Assembly: GCF_003610495.1 (NCBI RefSeq) | Contig: NZ_RAPK01000008.1 | Coordinates: 414,138 to 478,137 of the forward strand | Reading direction: 5' to 3' | Source: Sinobaca qinghaiensis | GTDB lineage: Bacteria; Bacillota; Bacilli; Bacillales; Marinococcaceae | Length of the DNA stretch: 64,000 nucleotides | In this document: positions 53,771-62,426 of the stretch, piece by piece | How the letters are laid out: every line of letters begins with the position of its first letter | Position numbering within the stretch: position 1 is the first letter of the stretch | Position numbers and translations under genes: made by a program | The notes under the pieces: model-generated | The model's input: the letters and a program-made list of their open reading frames with translations, nothing else | What the model was told of the DNA's origin: nothing | Databases searched by the model: none

Positions 53771-54110
53771 ATGGAAAGAGGTACTGAAATGATTCGTAAC
53801 CTTTTAATAGGCTTTAAAAATTACTACCGACCAAGAACTAATATAACTCCAACTACACAAAAAGAAGATTATCATATGTATTTATTAGCGGACAGTGGCT
53901 TTATAGAGTCCAAAATTAAAAAAACTAAATTCAGCTTACCCATCTACACCAATTTAATGATTACCTCAATAGGCCATGACTTTCTAGAAGCAGCAGAAAG
54001 CGATACTGTTTAGAATAAAGCTAAAGAGTCTATAAGAGTTAGGGAACGTGCCTATAGACGTGCTAACAGAATATCTTAAAATAGAAATGAAAAAACACTT
54101 CGGGATTTAA
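53771..54110 (+). pseudogene. Broken DUF2513 gene
   Basis: The frame from 53771 encodes the DUF2513 start and core (MERGTEMIRNLL, EDYHMYLLADSGFIE, IGHDFLEAAESDTV) and then hits TAG at 54012-54014, where the family has tryptophan. In the same frame NKAKESI continues the family pattern. One base later the frame shifts by +1 and resumes with ELGNVPIDVLTEYLKIEMKKHFGI up to TAA at 54110, the usual C-terminus. So there are two lesions: a nonsense change and a one-base shift. DUF2513 proteins are small phage and island proteins of unknown role. Confidence 0.72.
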
Positions 54111-54137
54111 CGTTAGAGTAACAATTTCTCACTCAAA

Positions 54138-54165
54138 AAATCAGCAGCTCACCAGCTGCTGATTT
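54138..54165. terminator. Bidirectional terminator
   Basis: Perfect stem AAATCAGCAGCT/AGCTGCTGATTT with a four-base loop. T-rich on both sides, between the converging DUF2513 remnant and the nuclease-ATPase gene. Confidence 0.85.
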
Positions 54166-54304
54166 CTTAACTTATCGTTATTATTTCAGTAAATTCATTA
54201 TTCAAGCATCCTCATACTGCTCGATGACTAAAGTCGCTTAAGATACACTCTTATTTGATAACTAAGCGAGACAGCTTTCAATATTGAATATTTGTGCAAA
54301 ATCA

Positions 54305-56788
54305 TTAACCAATTGTCTCTTTCAACTCGCTATGAATATCTTCTGAAAGACACATAAGTTCACTCGGTATATGAACATTTAAACTTTCTAAAAACTTTTT
54401 TTCTTTTTCTTCTTCTTCTTTCAAATACTCAGCCATTTTTAATGCAATATATTCGATTCTTTTAGGTACCATAGGGACACTAGAGTTTAAATATTTACTA
54501 TACTCTTCCATTATCGCATTATGAGTTTCTAAAGAAGCTATTTGTGTATCAGTTGCAGCTAAAAACAAATAGTAGGGATGACTTTTTAAATTCTTTAAAT
54601 AATATTGACCCGCTGGGCCCAACATTAAAAAATCATCTTTTGATATGCTATTTATTAAGCCTTTTGAGTTATTTAATGCACCAAATGTTTGCAGTGATTT
54701 ACATATTTCCATAAATGTTGGTAAATCTTTAACTAGATTACTAAAGATTTCATCATACATAACTTTAACATTAAAATAACCTGCTGGATTAGTGCTTATT
54801 TTATTATGGAGTTTTGATTGAGCATATTTTAATATTCTTAATTTCGTAAAATGAGAATAAAAACCATCATCTTCTACTTCAAAAATATTTTTTATTTCAG
54901 ACTTTTGACTCTCATAATGAGTTCTATTTCTAAGAGCCATCCCTAAAAGTATTTCGTTTTTATCGAGCTTTAAAAAACTTTTATGTTTTTGTGCATACAT
55001 ACCTGCTGAAATTAATAAATTATCAAAATTTATGCTACTAGAAGAAATAACAGCTTTGAATAACTGCAAGCAATCTCTTAAATCTTTATTTGATAACATT
55101 TCTATTAATAGTATATTTTCTTCATCTCCTAGAAATGTTTGTTTAAGCACTTCTAGAATATCTTGCTTTTTCACATTTACAAAACTACCTTTTTGATTTT
55201 CGATTTTAAAAGTTTCGCCTTCAGGTGTCTTACTTTTAAGATACTTAAGCCTTTTTGCTAAAACATTAGTAAACCTAGGAGCTGGCACATGAAAGATTTC
55301 TATATCTGAAAAATTAAACTTTTTGTTATCTTTATTCTCATAAAATACTTCTTCTCTCATTGAAAAAAGTATGGTGGTATGTAAATTTTCTCTGTACGCA
55401 TTAGCGCTTTTAAATACTCTTGTTTGTACTTCATTTTCTAATTGATCCACATTATCATACACTAAACTAGTGGACATACCTAATGATTTTAAATATTCAT
55501 ATATTCTTTTTACCGTATGTTTTTTATCTTGACTCCATTTTCTAATTAAATCGGCTTTAGCGCTTTGCTTTTCTCCTTCTGTAGGATAAAAAGATATAAA
55601 TCCACTTGATTTTTTTAAATCTTCACTATAAATAGCTTCTAAAACTTTAGGATTAGTGAATAATTCTAAGTTATTGTACTTCTCAAAAAGTTGATCCTCT
55701 ATTTCTGATAAGATAAACTCATCTATCTCTATAGCTTCTTCGTTCAGTTTCTTAAAATCTAGGTAAAGCCAAACTAAATGCTGCCTCTGCTCTTCTTTAA
55801 TAATATAATTAAAGAAACGAAATATAAATGTAGTTTTCCCTACACCCGATCCTCCCAATAACAAAAACATTTTTGTATTTTTAGGAGTAAAGAAGAGTTT
55901 CTCAAAAGTTCCAGCAGATTTTTTTGTGGTTTCTATATCTTGAGCCGGCTTTTCAACAGGATAACTCATTAAAGGGGCTCTATCTCTTAAAACAGCTTCA
56001 ATTTCCTTTTCATATTTAGTATTACTTTCGTTATCACAATAACATTTTCTTAGTAATTCTTCGTCATCAGTTATATTTGAAAAGTAAATATTATGAATTT
56101 GTTCAAAATAAGTGGTTATTTGATTTCCAGTTATAATACTGTCTTTGCTGTCTTGCAATGAATTCACTTTGGAATTATAGGTAGGTTTCCCTCTTATTAT
56201 AGGTGCATCTTCACCATTAGTAATAGTATCGGCTAAGTGTTTTTCTCCTTCTAAATTGGGTGATAGTAAATTATATAGTACTATTAATTGTTCTTCCATA
56301 TCTTCTATACTAGAAAATAATAGCGTGTCATTAGATTTTATTTTATTTATATTTGGTAAGTATGTAATTGCCATTTGTGTTCCATTACTAACTAAAACTA
56401 CCTGTACTCTTTTTGTAGCTGCATAGTCTATTCCCTGCTTTATAGCACTGACGAGCTCCGGACTACTCTTTTCTAAAGCAAATAATTTAACACTTTTATT
56501 TTTACGAGGCATTTTAAATTCAATTGTGTCTTTTTTTGCTTCAACAATGAATTTATTTTTTCCAGAGTCAAACAAGTAATCATAATAACCTATCTTACTC
56601 GCATACTTTTCTCTTTTGATTTGTGTTTCTTCCCACCCGAATACTTCTTTAAATAAAGAATCGATATATTTACTTCTGGTATCCGCTTCACTATTTTCTT
56701 CAATACTGTAACTCAAAATACTTTCTTTCCAACTATTAAATTCATTTGAACAATTTTGAAAAAGATAGTTTTTTTTCTCCATTACCAT
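54305..56788 (-). CDS. Nuclease-ATPase fusion: PD-(D/E)XK-like domain with P-loop ATPase
   Basis: 827 residues. The N-terminal domain (about 10-185) resembles the type I restriction HsdR N-terminus: D70 in YYDYLF and E83-A84-K85 in FIVEAKK fit a PD-(D/E)XK nuclease site, and EELV-like helices follow with VVLVSNGTQMAITY. An ATPase domain (about 285-560) has Walker A GGSGVGKTT (312-320), Walker B-like LVYDNVDQL (D445) and an SMREE arginine (479), in the style of STAND/AAA signal ATPases. The C-terminal 260 residues are helical without a known motif. It lies 49 bases after a Panacea-like gene. No helicase motifs are seen, so it is not a classical HsdR. Likely an anti-phage effector. Confidence 0.78.
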   Translation of the reverse strand: MVMEKKNYLFQNCSNEFNSWKESILSYSIEENSEADTRSKYIDSLFKEVFGWEETQIKREKYASKIGYYDYLFDSGKNKFIVEAKKDTIEFKMPRKNKSVKLFALEKSSPELVSAIKQGIDYAATKRVQVVLVSNGTQMAITYLPNINKIKSNDTLLFSSIEDMEEQLIVLYNLLSPNLEGEKHLADTITNGEDAPIIRGKPTYNSKVNSLQDSKDSIITGNQITTYFEQIHNIYFSNITDDEELLRKCYCDNESNTKYEKEIEAVLRDRAPLMSYPVEKPAQDIETTKKSAGTFEKLFFTPKNTKMFLLLGGSGVGKTTFIFRFFNYIIKEEQRQHLVWLYLDFKKLNEEAIEIDEFILSEIEDQLFEKYNNLELFTNPKVLEAIYSEDLKKSSGFISFYPTEGEKQSAKADLIRKWSQDKKHTVKRIYEYLKSLGMSTSLVYDNVDQLENEVQTRVFKSANAYRENLHTTILFSMREEVFYENKDNKKFNFSDIEIFHVPAPRFTNVLAKRLKYLKSKTPEGETFKIENQKGSFVNVKKQDILEVLKQTFLGDEENILLIEMLSNKDLRDCLQLFKAVISSSSINFDNLLISAGMYAQKHKSFLKLDKNEILLGMALRNRTHYESQKSEIKNIFEVEDDGFYSHFTKLRILKYAQSKLHNKISTNPAGYFNVKVMYDEIFSNLVKDLPTFMEICKSLQTFGALNNSKGLINSISKDDFLMLGPAGQYYLKNLKSHPYYLFLAATDTQIASLETHNAIMEEYSKYLNSSVPMVPKRIEYIALKMAEYLKEEEEKEKKFLESLNVHIPSELMCLSEDIHSELKETIG

Positions 56789-56837
56789 TTCACCACCAAA
56801 AAAAGATATTAATGTGATTATACATTAATATCTCGAA

Positions 56838-57356
56838 TTAATAACAATTTTGAATTAAAGTGCTATTGTTATTTAACATTAAATTAATACTTCTCCAAAT
56901 ACTTTCTTCATGCTCTTTTAAAAATGGTTTTTTCTTAAGCAATTCTTTTACCAATACTTCCGGTTTATCTGTTCTCAATTCTTTACTCAGAAAAAGAATT
57001 GATGCACATATTTCTAACCACACAACTATAGGACAAGAAATAGGATTATTGTTTATTATTTTTTTAACTTTCTCTAAACTTGGCTTTATAGCTTCTTTTA
57101 TTTGCAACTGAGAAATCAGGTTATTAATTTCAACTTTATTATTTTCAATTTCAAAAAGTATAGAGGTCATAGCACGAGAATACGGACCTCTTTTATGCCA
57201 AAAGAAATTGACTTCCCCGATATATGTTCCATATGCTTGTGCTAGATAAGCAATTTTTTGAGCTGTAATTCTCTCATTATAAGTTTTGGCACTAGGAGTT
57301 ACACCTAATAAATGCTTATAAACAAGAGCATAAGAAATCGCCTCGTTTGTAGCCAT
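56838..57356 (-). CDS. Divergent Panacea-like (SocA-type) protein
   Basis: 172 residues. The segment ITAQKIAYLAQAYGTYIGEVNFFWHKRGPYSRAM follows the Panacea pattern KLQKLLYLAQ...G...W..GPYS, but it is further from the family than the protein at 52667. The second half, with SCPIVVWLEICASILFLSK, is helical and less typical. It is first in a two-gene operon with the 827-residue nuclease-ATPase, so an antitoxin or sensor role for that protein is the simplest reading. AGAGGTG precedes the ATG. Confidence 0.7.
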   Translation of the reverse strand: MATNEAISYALVYKHLLGVTPSAKTYNERITAQKIAYLAQAYGTYIGEVNFFWHKRGPYSRAMTSILFEIENNKVEINNLISQLQIKEAIKPSLEKVKKIINNNPISCPIVVWLEICASILFLSKELRTDKPEVLVKELLKKKPFLKEHEESIWRSINLMLNNNSTLIQNCY

Positions 57357-57622
57357 ATTTCACACCTCTTCTTTAACTATAATCTATGTATTAAATCTCA
57401 CAAGCAAAATAACTTTTTATTTGTATCCTTACCATCTTATTACTTGTAGGTCAAGTAGTCAACTAAATAGAAGAATAAAAATTAATACTTATGTATTCTT
57501 TTTCGATTAAATTTATATGAACTAATAATATTTTAAATGAATTTACTAAATAATAATTAAGCATTCAAATATTTAATAGTTATTAATTGCATTTCAATTA
57601 CCATAAAGGTCTATAAATTCAG

Positions 57623-58030
57623 TTATAATTTTGTCATTTTAGATAATCGCCTTAGTTCTTCCTCTGTAAAGTTTTCCATGTTTATATTAATAGGAAAACT
57701 ATTTGTGTGTTCTATCCTATTTAGAAAAGCTCCGTTGCATTTAGCAAGTAGCTCAGAAGCCTTCAGCCGCTCCTTGGTTTCTAATTCTGTATTTCTCATA
57801 GTATTAGTCCAAAATTCCTGAACTTCTTTAAGATCTGCTAACCTGATCTTTTCTACATTTTTATTCCTTATACTGATAGCGTTTTGAATTGCAGTATTTT
57901 GCAGTAGTTTATGTGCGTTTCCTCTTGCGCTTTTGTATCCAGCTGCTTCATAAGATTTCTCAGCATTACCCGTTTTCATATAGTGATCAATGAATTTCTT
58001 TTGCTTTTCTGATAGCACCATTTTATTCAC
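57623..58030 (-). CDS. terS: Phage terminase small subunit TerS
   Basis: 135 residues matching Terminase_2: LSEKQKKFIDHYMKTGNAEKSYEAAGYK at the N-terminus (helix-turn-helix that binds the packaging site), then LLQNTAIQNAI, and a coiled segment around residues 60-95. TerS picks the DNA to be packaged and works with TerL. No TerL gene is in the element, so it presumably redirects a helper phage's machinery. It follows the replication genes on the same strand, about 85 bases after the helicase loader gene. Confidence 0.88.
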   Translation of the reverse strand: MNKMVLSEKQKKFIDHYMKTGNAEKSYEAAGYKSARGNAHKLLQNTAIQNAISIRNKNVEKIRLADLKEVQEFWTNTMRNTELETKERLKASELLAKCNGAFLNRIEHTNSFPININMENFTEEELRRLSKMTKL

Positions 58031-58116
58031 ACCCTTAAAAATACTTTAAAAAAAGAGAAGGGGCAATGAGAAGGGAAGTAAAATTACAACAATTTTTCAA
58101 ATAACGTTTCTTTACT

Positions 58117-58917
58117 TTACAGTAATCCCTTGACCCTGTGATTTAATTGGCGAGGATCTCCTTTTATTGTAACTATCTTATCTGTGGCCATTTGTACCAA
58201 TCTCGTACCTAATGCTTCATCCACATTTACTAATTCATCCAACGTAAGTTCACTTGAAATAAGAATTGGTTTATGGGCGAAATACCTATAGTTTATCACT
58301 GCATACATTTGTTCTATCTGCCATTCGGTAGCTCTAGGATTACCTCGTGCCGGTTTGAATAAATCATCGATAAATAGCACATCTACTTTCTTCATTAGAT
58401 TCATTTTTTCTTCTAACTTTCCAAAATCATCTTTAAGATCATTAAACCCTTCTACATAACGAAAATAATGCAACGAAACTTTCCTTCTTTTAATGAGATT
58501 ATTAGATAGCGCCGTAAGCAAATGTGTTTTCCCCGAGCCGGGCTGGCCTAAAAGCATCAAACTATTACTTCGTTCATTTCGAATGATTTCAAAATCTTTA
58601 AAATATTTTATTGAAGTGTTATAAGCTTCCAGAACAAGAGAGTGTTTGTCTTTTAAGCTAAAGTGTTGAAAAGAGGCGTTTTGAAATTCCTTAGAAATGC
58701 CACTAGATTTAAATAACCTATCTATTCGTCTTTGTTCCTGGCACGGGCAGGGAACATACACCTCGTATCCTTCTTCTGTTTTTTCAACTGTACCTCCCCT
58801 ATCTTGGCAATTACTGCAATGATAATTTCTAGTGTCCAATTGATTGGAAGTTATATTTTGATTTTCTTTCTTCGTATGTGCTTCTAACTTTTTCATCATT
58901 TCTTCTATTTTTTCCAT
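58117..58917 (-). CDS. DnaC-like helicase loader ATPase
   Basis: 266 residues from the ATG at 58917, after AAAGGAG; the longer frame has no ribosome site. A zinc-binding region (about 35-65) with CSNCQDRGG and PCPCQEQRR precedes the AAA+ domain with Walker A LLGQPGSGKTHL and Walker B VDVLFIDDLFK. This is the DnaC/DnaI/IstB-like layout of phage helicase loaders. It would load the host DnaB-type helicase at the element's origin. The gene overlaps the initiator gene by 89 bases. Confidence 0.88.
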   Translation of the reverse strand: MEKIEEMMKKLEAHTKKENQNITSNQLDTRNYHCSNCQDRGGTVEKTEEGYEVYVPCPCQEQRRIDRLFKSSGISKEFQNASFQHFSLKDKHSLVLEAYNTSIKYFKDFEIIRNERSNSLMLLGQPGSGKTHLLTALSNNLIKRRKVSLHYFRYVEGFNDLKDDFGKLEEKMNLMKKVDVLFIDDLFKPARGNPRATEWQIEQMYAVINYRYFAHKPILISSELTLDELVNVDEALGTRLVQMATDKIVTIKGDPRQLNHRVKGLL

Positions 58918-59656
58918 GATATTGCTCCTTTTTCTGTTTAGAATTTTCATATTTCTCTGCTTCTTCTAGAGTAGTTATATTATTTTTCTTCCATTCAATT
59001 AAGATGTTTTCTGTGAAAATAAAAGTGTGTCCACCTCTCTTAACGGCCAGCTTAATAGCCTCTATCACAAGCTCATCTGAGAACGCTCCCGCCCACCCAA
59101 TAATACTTTCTTTAATTAAGGGCTTCACTTTTCCATAATTAGCTTCCCATGCTTGTAGTGCCGGTGAGACTCTCGTTTCTTCCTCTTTTAATTTAATATC
59201 ATTCTTTACATTTTTATAATTATTGTTTGTGGTTACCAATTGGTTATCCTTTGGTTGATAGTTGGTTAAGCTATGGTTATTTGATAAGTTATTTTTACTT
59301 TCTGCATGTTGAAAAATACTGTAGTTTACTACCTTTAACTTAGTGTAGTACTTGGTTGCTTCTATGGTTAGAAAACCTTCTCTTTCTAATTTTTTTAAAG
59401 CTGTCCTTATTTTTTGTTCAGTTATCTCCTTGTCCCCTCCAAACCAATCCTTCATTATTTTACTTCGTGACGTTACTAACTCCCCTGTATCAACCTTAAC
59501 GTCAATGTTTTTGTATTTGTCATGCCAAATACTCGGCCCGTGATTAGCATTTAAGATTATATAGATTGCGATTAGTTTTTGAACCGCAGTGAGCTTTTGA
59601 AAGGTTTCTCCTTCCATTAATTTTCGATGGAGTTTAATCCACCCTTCATATGCCAC
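58829..59656 (-). CDS. DnaD-like replication initiator (replisome organizer)
   Basis: 275 residues. The N-terminal winged helix (about 1-105) begins MAYEGWIKLHRKLMEG, typical of phage replisome organizers. A low-complexity asparagine-rich linker (about 115-155) follows, and the C-terminal DnaB_2/DnaD-like domain (about 165-250) contains the YGKVKPLIKESIIGWAGAF-like helix and WKKNNI. The linker DNA carries five 11-bp iterons (59230-59278), so the origin is probably inside the gene, as in lambda O and some Gram-positive phage initiators. Coupled to the loader gene. Confidence 0.87.
   Translation of the reverse strand: MAYEGWIKLHRKLMEGETFQKLTAVQKLIAIYIILNANHGPSIWHDKYKNIDVKVDTGELVTSRSKIMKDWFGGDKEITEQKIRTALKKLEREGFLTIEATKYYTKLKVVNYSIFQHAESKNNLSNNHSLTNYQPKDNQLVTTNNNYKNVKNDIKLKEEETRVSPALQAWEANYGKVKPLIKESIIGWAGAFSDELVIEAIKLAVKRGGHTFIFTENILIEWKKNNITTLEEAEKYENSKQKKEQYHGKNRRNDEKVRSTYEERKSKYNFQSIGH
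59230..59278 (-). repeat. Five 11-bp-spaced iterons: candidate replication origin
   Basis: GGTTA (one copy GGTTG) on the plus strand at 59230, 59241, 59252, 59263 and 59274: an exact 11-bp period with a T/A before most copies. They sit in the linker of the initiator gene and are flanked by A+T-rich DNA to the right. Confidence 0.75.
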
Positions 59657-59683
59657 ATAAAACTCTCCTTTCCTTATTTACAG

Positions 59684-59860
59684 TCAAGTTCTTTCTAAAT
59701 TATTAAGCCACTTATCTAGGCTGTCTTTTTTTATTAAAATTCTTCTACCAACTTTACAAGCCGGGGCTTCGCCATTTTTTATCATTTTGTAAAGGAGATG
59801 TCTGCTTATTCCAACTATTTCTGAGGCTTCAGCTACTGTGTATGTCATCCTCTCTGCCAA
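59684..59860 (-). CDS. Excisionase-like helix-turn-helix protein
   Basis: 58 residues from TTG at 59860, six bases after GAGAGGG; an ATG at 59848 lies against AGAGG and is less likely. The sequence TVAEASEIVGISRHLLYKMIKNGEAPACKVGRRILIKKDSLDKWL is a MerR-like excisionase (HTH_17) domain. It probably directs excision with the integrase and may also regulate. It overlaps the end of the upstream HTH gene. Confidence 0.85.
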   Translation of the reverse strand: MAERMTYTVAEASEIVGISRHLLYKMIKNGEAPACKVGRRILIKKDSLDKWLNNLERT

Positions 59861-60053
59861 TTTGATCCCTCTCCTTTTCAATTTCAAATTTTAGTTCTTC
59901 AATTATTCTTAAAATTCGTGTTTTTTGTTTATCGGGTAATTCTTTTCTCATCCAGTTTTTAAGTGTGTTCTCGTGGACGGCCAGCCGCTCAGCTATCAGC
60001 CAGTAAGGAACATTTTGTTTAGCTTTCCTAATTTCTTTATTTCTATCGAACAT
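59829..60053 (-). CDS. Small phage-type helix-turn-helix regulator
   Basis: 74 residues. A helix-turn-helix is seen in YWLIAERLAVHENTLKNWMRKEL, then a charged coil, EELKFEIEKERDQIGRED. The position, first gene of the leftward replication operon and divergent from the integrase operon, fits a Cro- or Str-like switch protein. AAGGAGGTGAG precedes the ATG. Confidence 0.75.
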   Translation of the reverse strand: MFDRNKEIRKAKQNVPYWLIAERLAVHENTLKNWMRKELPDKQKTRILRIIEELKFEIEKERDQIGREDDIHSS

Positions 60054-60129
60054 TATCTCACCTCCTTAAACTACATAAATTATCTAATATTGTTGTTTTA
60101 TTTGTAGTTATTGTGTTAAGCTAAGTTTA

Positions 60130-60157
60130 ATTATATACAGTTCTGACAAAAAATCAA
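60130..60157 (-). promoter_or_regulatory. Promoter of the leftward replication operon
   Basis: Minus-strand TTGATT (60152-60157), a 16-base spacer and TATAAT (60130-60135), about 75 bases before the HTH gene. The 243-base divergent region (60054-60296) should also hold the rightward promoter and operators. I see A+T-rich sequence with repeated TTTTATGTT, but no clear dyad. Confidence 0.6.
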
Positions 60158-60296
60158 CACTTAAAAAAATATTTTATGTTATATTTTATGTTGTTTTTTA
60201 GTTAAAAAAGGAGAAAACTGATATAAATCTTTTGAAATTCGCCCCCGTAATCTAAATAAAGCAACTATTATCTGCTATCTAAAGGAGAAATACGAC

Positions 60297-61202
60297 ATGA
60301 AAAATTTTTTTGAAAGAAATATAAAAACAGAAAGTCACTTACTTGTATATGACAGTTATAGCTTATGTAACGGCTCCGACAATATATTTCCTCCGAAATT
60401 ACTTCACGACAGGATTTTCTATCCTTCAAATGAGAGTATGCATAATATAGAAATCAAAAAATTATTAAAGATTCTTTCTGCTAAAAGTAATAATAAAAAC
60501 TCTAGCTCTTCAAAAAAATATGTTTTGGCTACTGATATCTTTGCTACCTCAGCTGCCCCTACTCCACACTTAACTATAATGCAGGCATACAAAACCTTCT
60601 CCATTACCACATATGGAAAAACGCTTTACCCGCTGTTAGCCCAAACAGACTTTGATAAAGAAAATGATTTAATGAAATTCATTAACACATGGGGATTGCC
60701 TACTGGAGTTGAATTTGATGATAATCTAACTAACTCTAATATGATTAACCATATTATTATGGATTTAGAATATTTTTATAAGGAATTGGAAAAATATAAG
60801 TCTATATTTTTAAATTTAGCAGCATATTTAGGAGATAATATTGTTCACCCAGCAATTAAAAATTCCACCGATTCGCATATGACCCATGAAGAAACAAAAG
60901 CTTTCTTAATAACAAAATTCAATAGTTTGAAACCTTTTTCTTATAAACCCCATTTTACTGAGTTAGATGGGACTATATATAATGCCGTATTTTATGATTT
61001 ATTTGAAATTGGCTATTTCTTTCTTATAGAAGCATTTAATAATCGTGTTAAATTACGTCGTTGCGAATCTTGCAATAAAATATTCGAAGTCACTCATCAA
61101 AGACAAAGATTTTGTCCGCCTATGCCAGGACGTAAAAGGTCTAGCTGTGAAATGAAACATAACAATATTTTAAAACAGAAAAGATTACAGGGAGGGATTT
61201 AA
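60297..61202 (+). CDS. DUF6076-like zinc-finger protein
   Basis: 301 residues. The C-terminal region carries a zinc-ribbon-like motif: RRCESCNKIF, then FCPPMPGRKRSSCEMKHNN (C-x2-C...C...C). This resembles the DUF6076 end. The N-terminal 240 residues are helical with no known motif. AAAGGAGAAATACG precedes the ATG. Its TAA is directly followed by the integrase GTG, so the two are tightly coupled. In other satellites this spot holds the master repressor, so a regulatory role is possible, but that is inference. Confidence 0.65.
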   Translation: MKNFFERNIKTESHLLVYDSYSLCNGSDNIFPPKLLHDRIFYPSNESMHNIEIKKLLKILSAKSNNKNSSSSKKYVLATDIFATSAAPTPHLTIMQAYKTFSITTYGKTLYPLLAQTDFDKENDLMKFINTWGLPTGVEFDDNLTNSNMINHIIMDLEYFYKELEKYKSIFLNLAAYLGDNIVHPAIKNSTDSHMTHEETKAFLITKFNSLKPFSYKPHFTELDGTIYNAVFYDLFEIGYFFLIEAFNNRVKLRRCESCNKIFEVTHQRQRFCPPMPGRKRSSCEMKHNNILKQKRLQGGI

Positions 61203-62411
61203 GTGATAGAAGGGAAAGGAAGCTTAGAGAAAAGAGGCAAGAACCGCTGGCGGCTTAGAATAAATATAGGATACAAAGCGGATGGGAGACCCATCCGACG
61301 TTATCGAACTGTAACTGCTAAAAATAAAACAGAAGCTAATAGATATCTGGCACAATTTATTACAGAAATAGAATCCGGGGAATATATTGCTCCAGAGAAA
61401 ATGCATTTCTCCGCTTTTGTAGAGGAATGGAAAAACAAATATGCCGCAAAGGAACTGGCCCCCACGACTTACTATAGCTATGTAAAAACGATTGAACGCC
61501 GGATGCTGCCTGTTTTTGGAGATATGAAGCTTTCTGACATAAAACCATTTCATATAGTCGATTACATGAATGAGCTGCAGAAGCCCGGCCAGCATACGCA
61601 AAAAGAAGGAGCTACCCTTTCCGCTTCTGTGCTGCAGTTTAATCACCGGATCCTGAAGAACATCTTCTCTCGAGCTGTAGACTGGGAAATCATTAAAACA
61701 AATCCTGTGGCTAATGTAAGCAAGCCTAAAGCAACAAAAAGCCGGGCTGATGCTTATGACAACCAGGAGATTGAATTGCTATTTGAAGCCCTGAAAAATG
61801 AGCCGGAACAATGGAAAGTTATGATGACTCTGGTCTTTTCTACAGGATTACGCAGAGGTGAAGTATTAGGCTTAGAGTGGGATAAAGTAGACTTGCAGGA
61901 GGGAACATTAGAAGTGGTTCAAACGGTGCAATACGTGGCCGGACAGGGTAGCTTAATACGCCCGCCGAAAACAGGCCGTACCAGGAAGATGTCACTCCCT
62001 GCGGACGTGGTTCATATGCTAAAAGAGTATAAGCACCAGAAGAGCAAGGACAAGCTGCAGGCCGGAGAATTGTGGGCCGATCACAATCATTTCTTTGTAT
62101 TCTCTTCCTGGGATGGAAAGCCAATGCATGCTACTAGTGTTGGGCAATGGTGGAGCCGATTCACGAAACGTCACGGCTTGAAACACATTCGCTTCCATGA
62201 TCTTCGCCATACCTCTGCTACCTTCTTAATCAATCGTGGCGTGCATCCTAAAGTTATAGCGGATCGTTTGGGACATGCCGATATTATGACCACCATGAAT
62301 ATATATGGCCATGTGCTGCAGCAGGCTGATAAGCAGACAGCAAAAGAGTTTGATGGAGTGTTTAAAAAACAGTCATCTAATATAAAAAAAGAGAGCACTG
62401 CTAAAAACTAG
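61203..62411 (+). CDS. int: Tyrosine recombinase integrase
   Basis: 402 residues. An arm-binding N-terminal domain (RGKNRWRLRINIGYKADGRPIRRYRTVTAKNKTEANRYL) is followed by a SAM-like core-binding domain (about 70-165) and a catalytic domain. The catalytic domain has arginine in STGLRRGEVLGLEW, HDLRHTSATFL (H-x-x-R), and the nucleophilic tyrosine in GHADIMTTMNIYGH. All catalytic residues are present, so the enzyme should be active. GTG start right after the DUF6076 stop, with GGGAGGG upstream. It should recombine the 55-bp tRNA-Thr repeats. Confidence 0.95.
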   Translation: MIEGKGSLEKRGKNRWRLRINIGYKADGRPIRRYRTVTAKNKTEANRYLAQFITEIESGEYIAPEKMHFSAFVEEWKNKYAAKELAPTTYYSYVKTIERRMLPVFGDMKLSDIKPFHIVDYMNELQKPGQHTQKEGATLSASVLQFNHRILKNIFSRAVDWEIIKTNPVANVSKPKATKSRADAYDNQEIELLFEALKNEPEQWKVMMTLVFSTGLRRGEVLGLEWDKVDLQEGTLEVVQTVQYVAGQGSLIRPPKTGRTRKMSLPADVVHMLKEYKHQKSKDKLQAGELWADHNHFFVFSSWDGKPMHATSVGQWWSRFTKRHGLKHIRFHDLRHTSATFLINRGVHPKVIADRLGHADIMTTMNIYGHVLQQADKQTAKEFDGVFKKQSSNIKKESTAKN

Positions 62412-62426
62412 CAGCTGCTCTCTTTT
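62387..62426. terminator. Bidirectional terminator between integrase and HNH genes
   Basis: Long stem AAAAGAGAGCA/TGCTCTCTTTT with a second stem CTGCTA/TAGCAG inside. It overlaps the integrase stop codon. Confidence 0.88.

Noticed and set aside
54305..56788. Calling the 827-residue protein a type I restriction HsdR subunit
   Set aside because: Only the N-terminal nuclease domain is similar; helicase motifs and HsdM/HsdS genes are missing.
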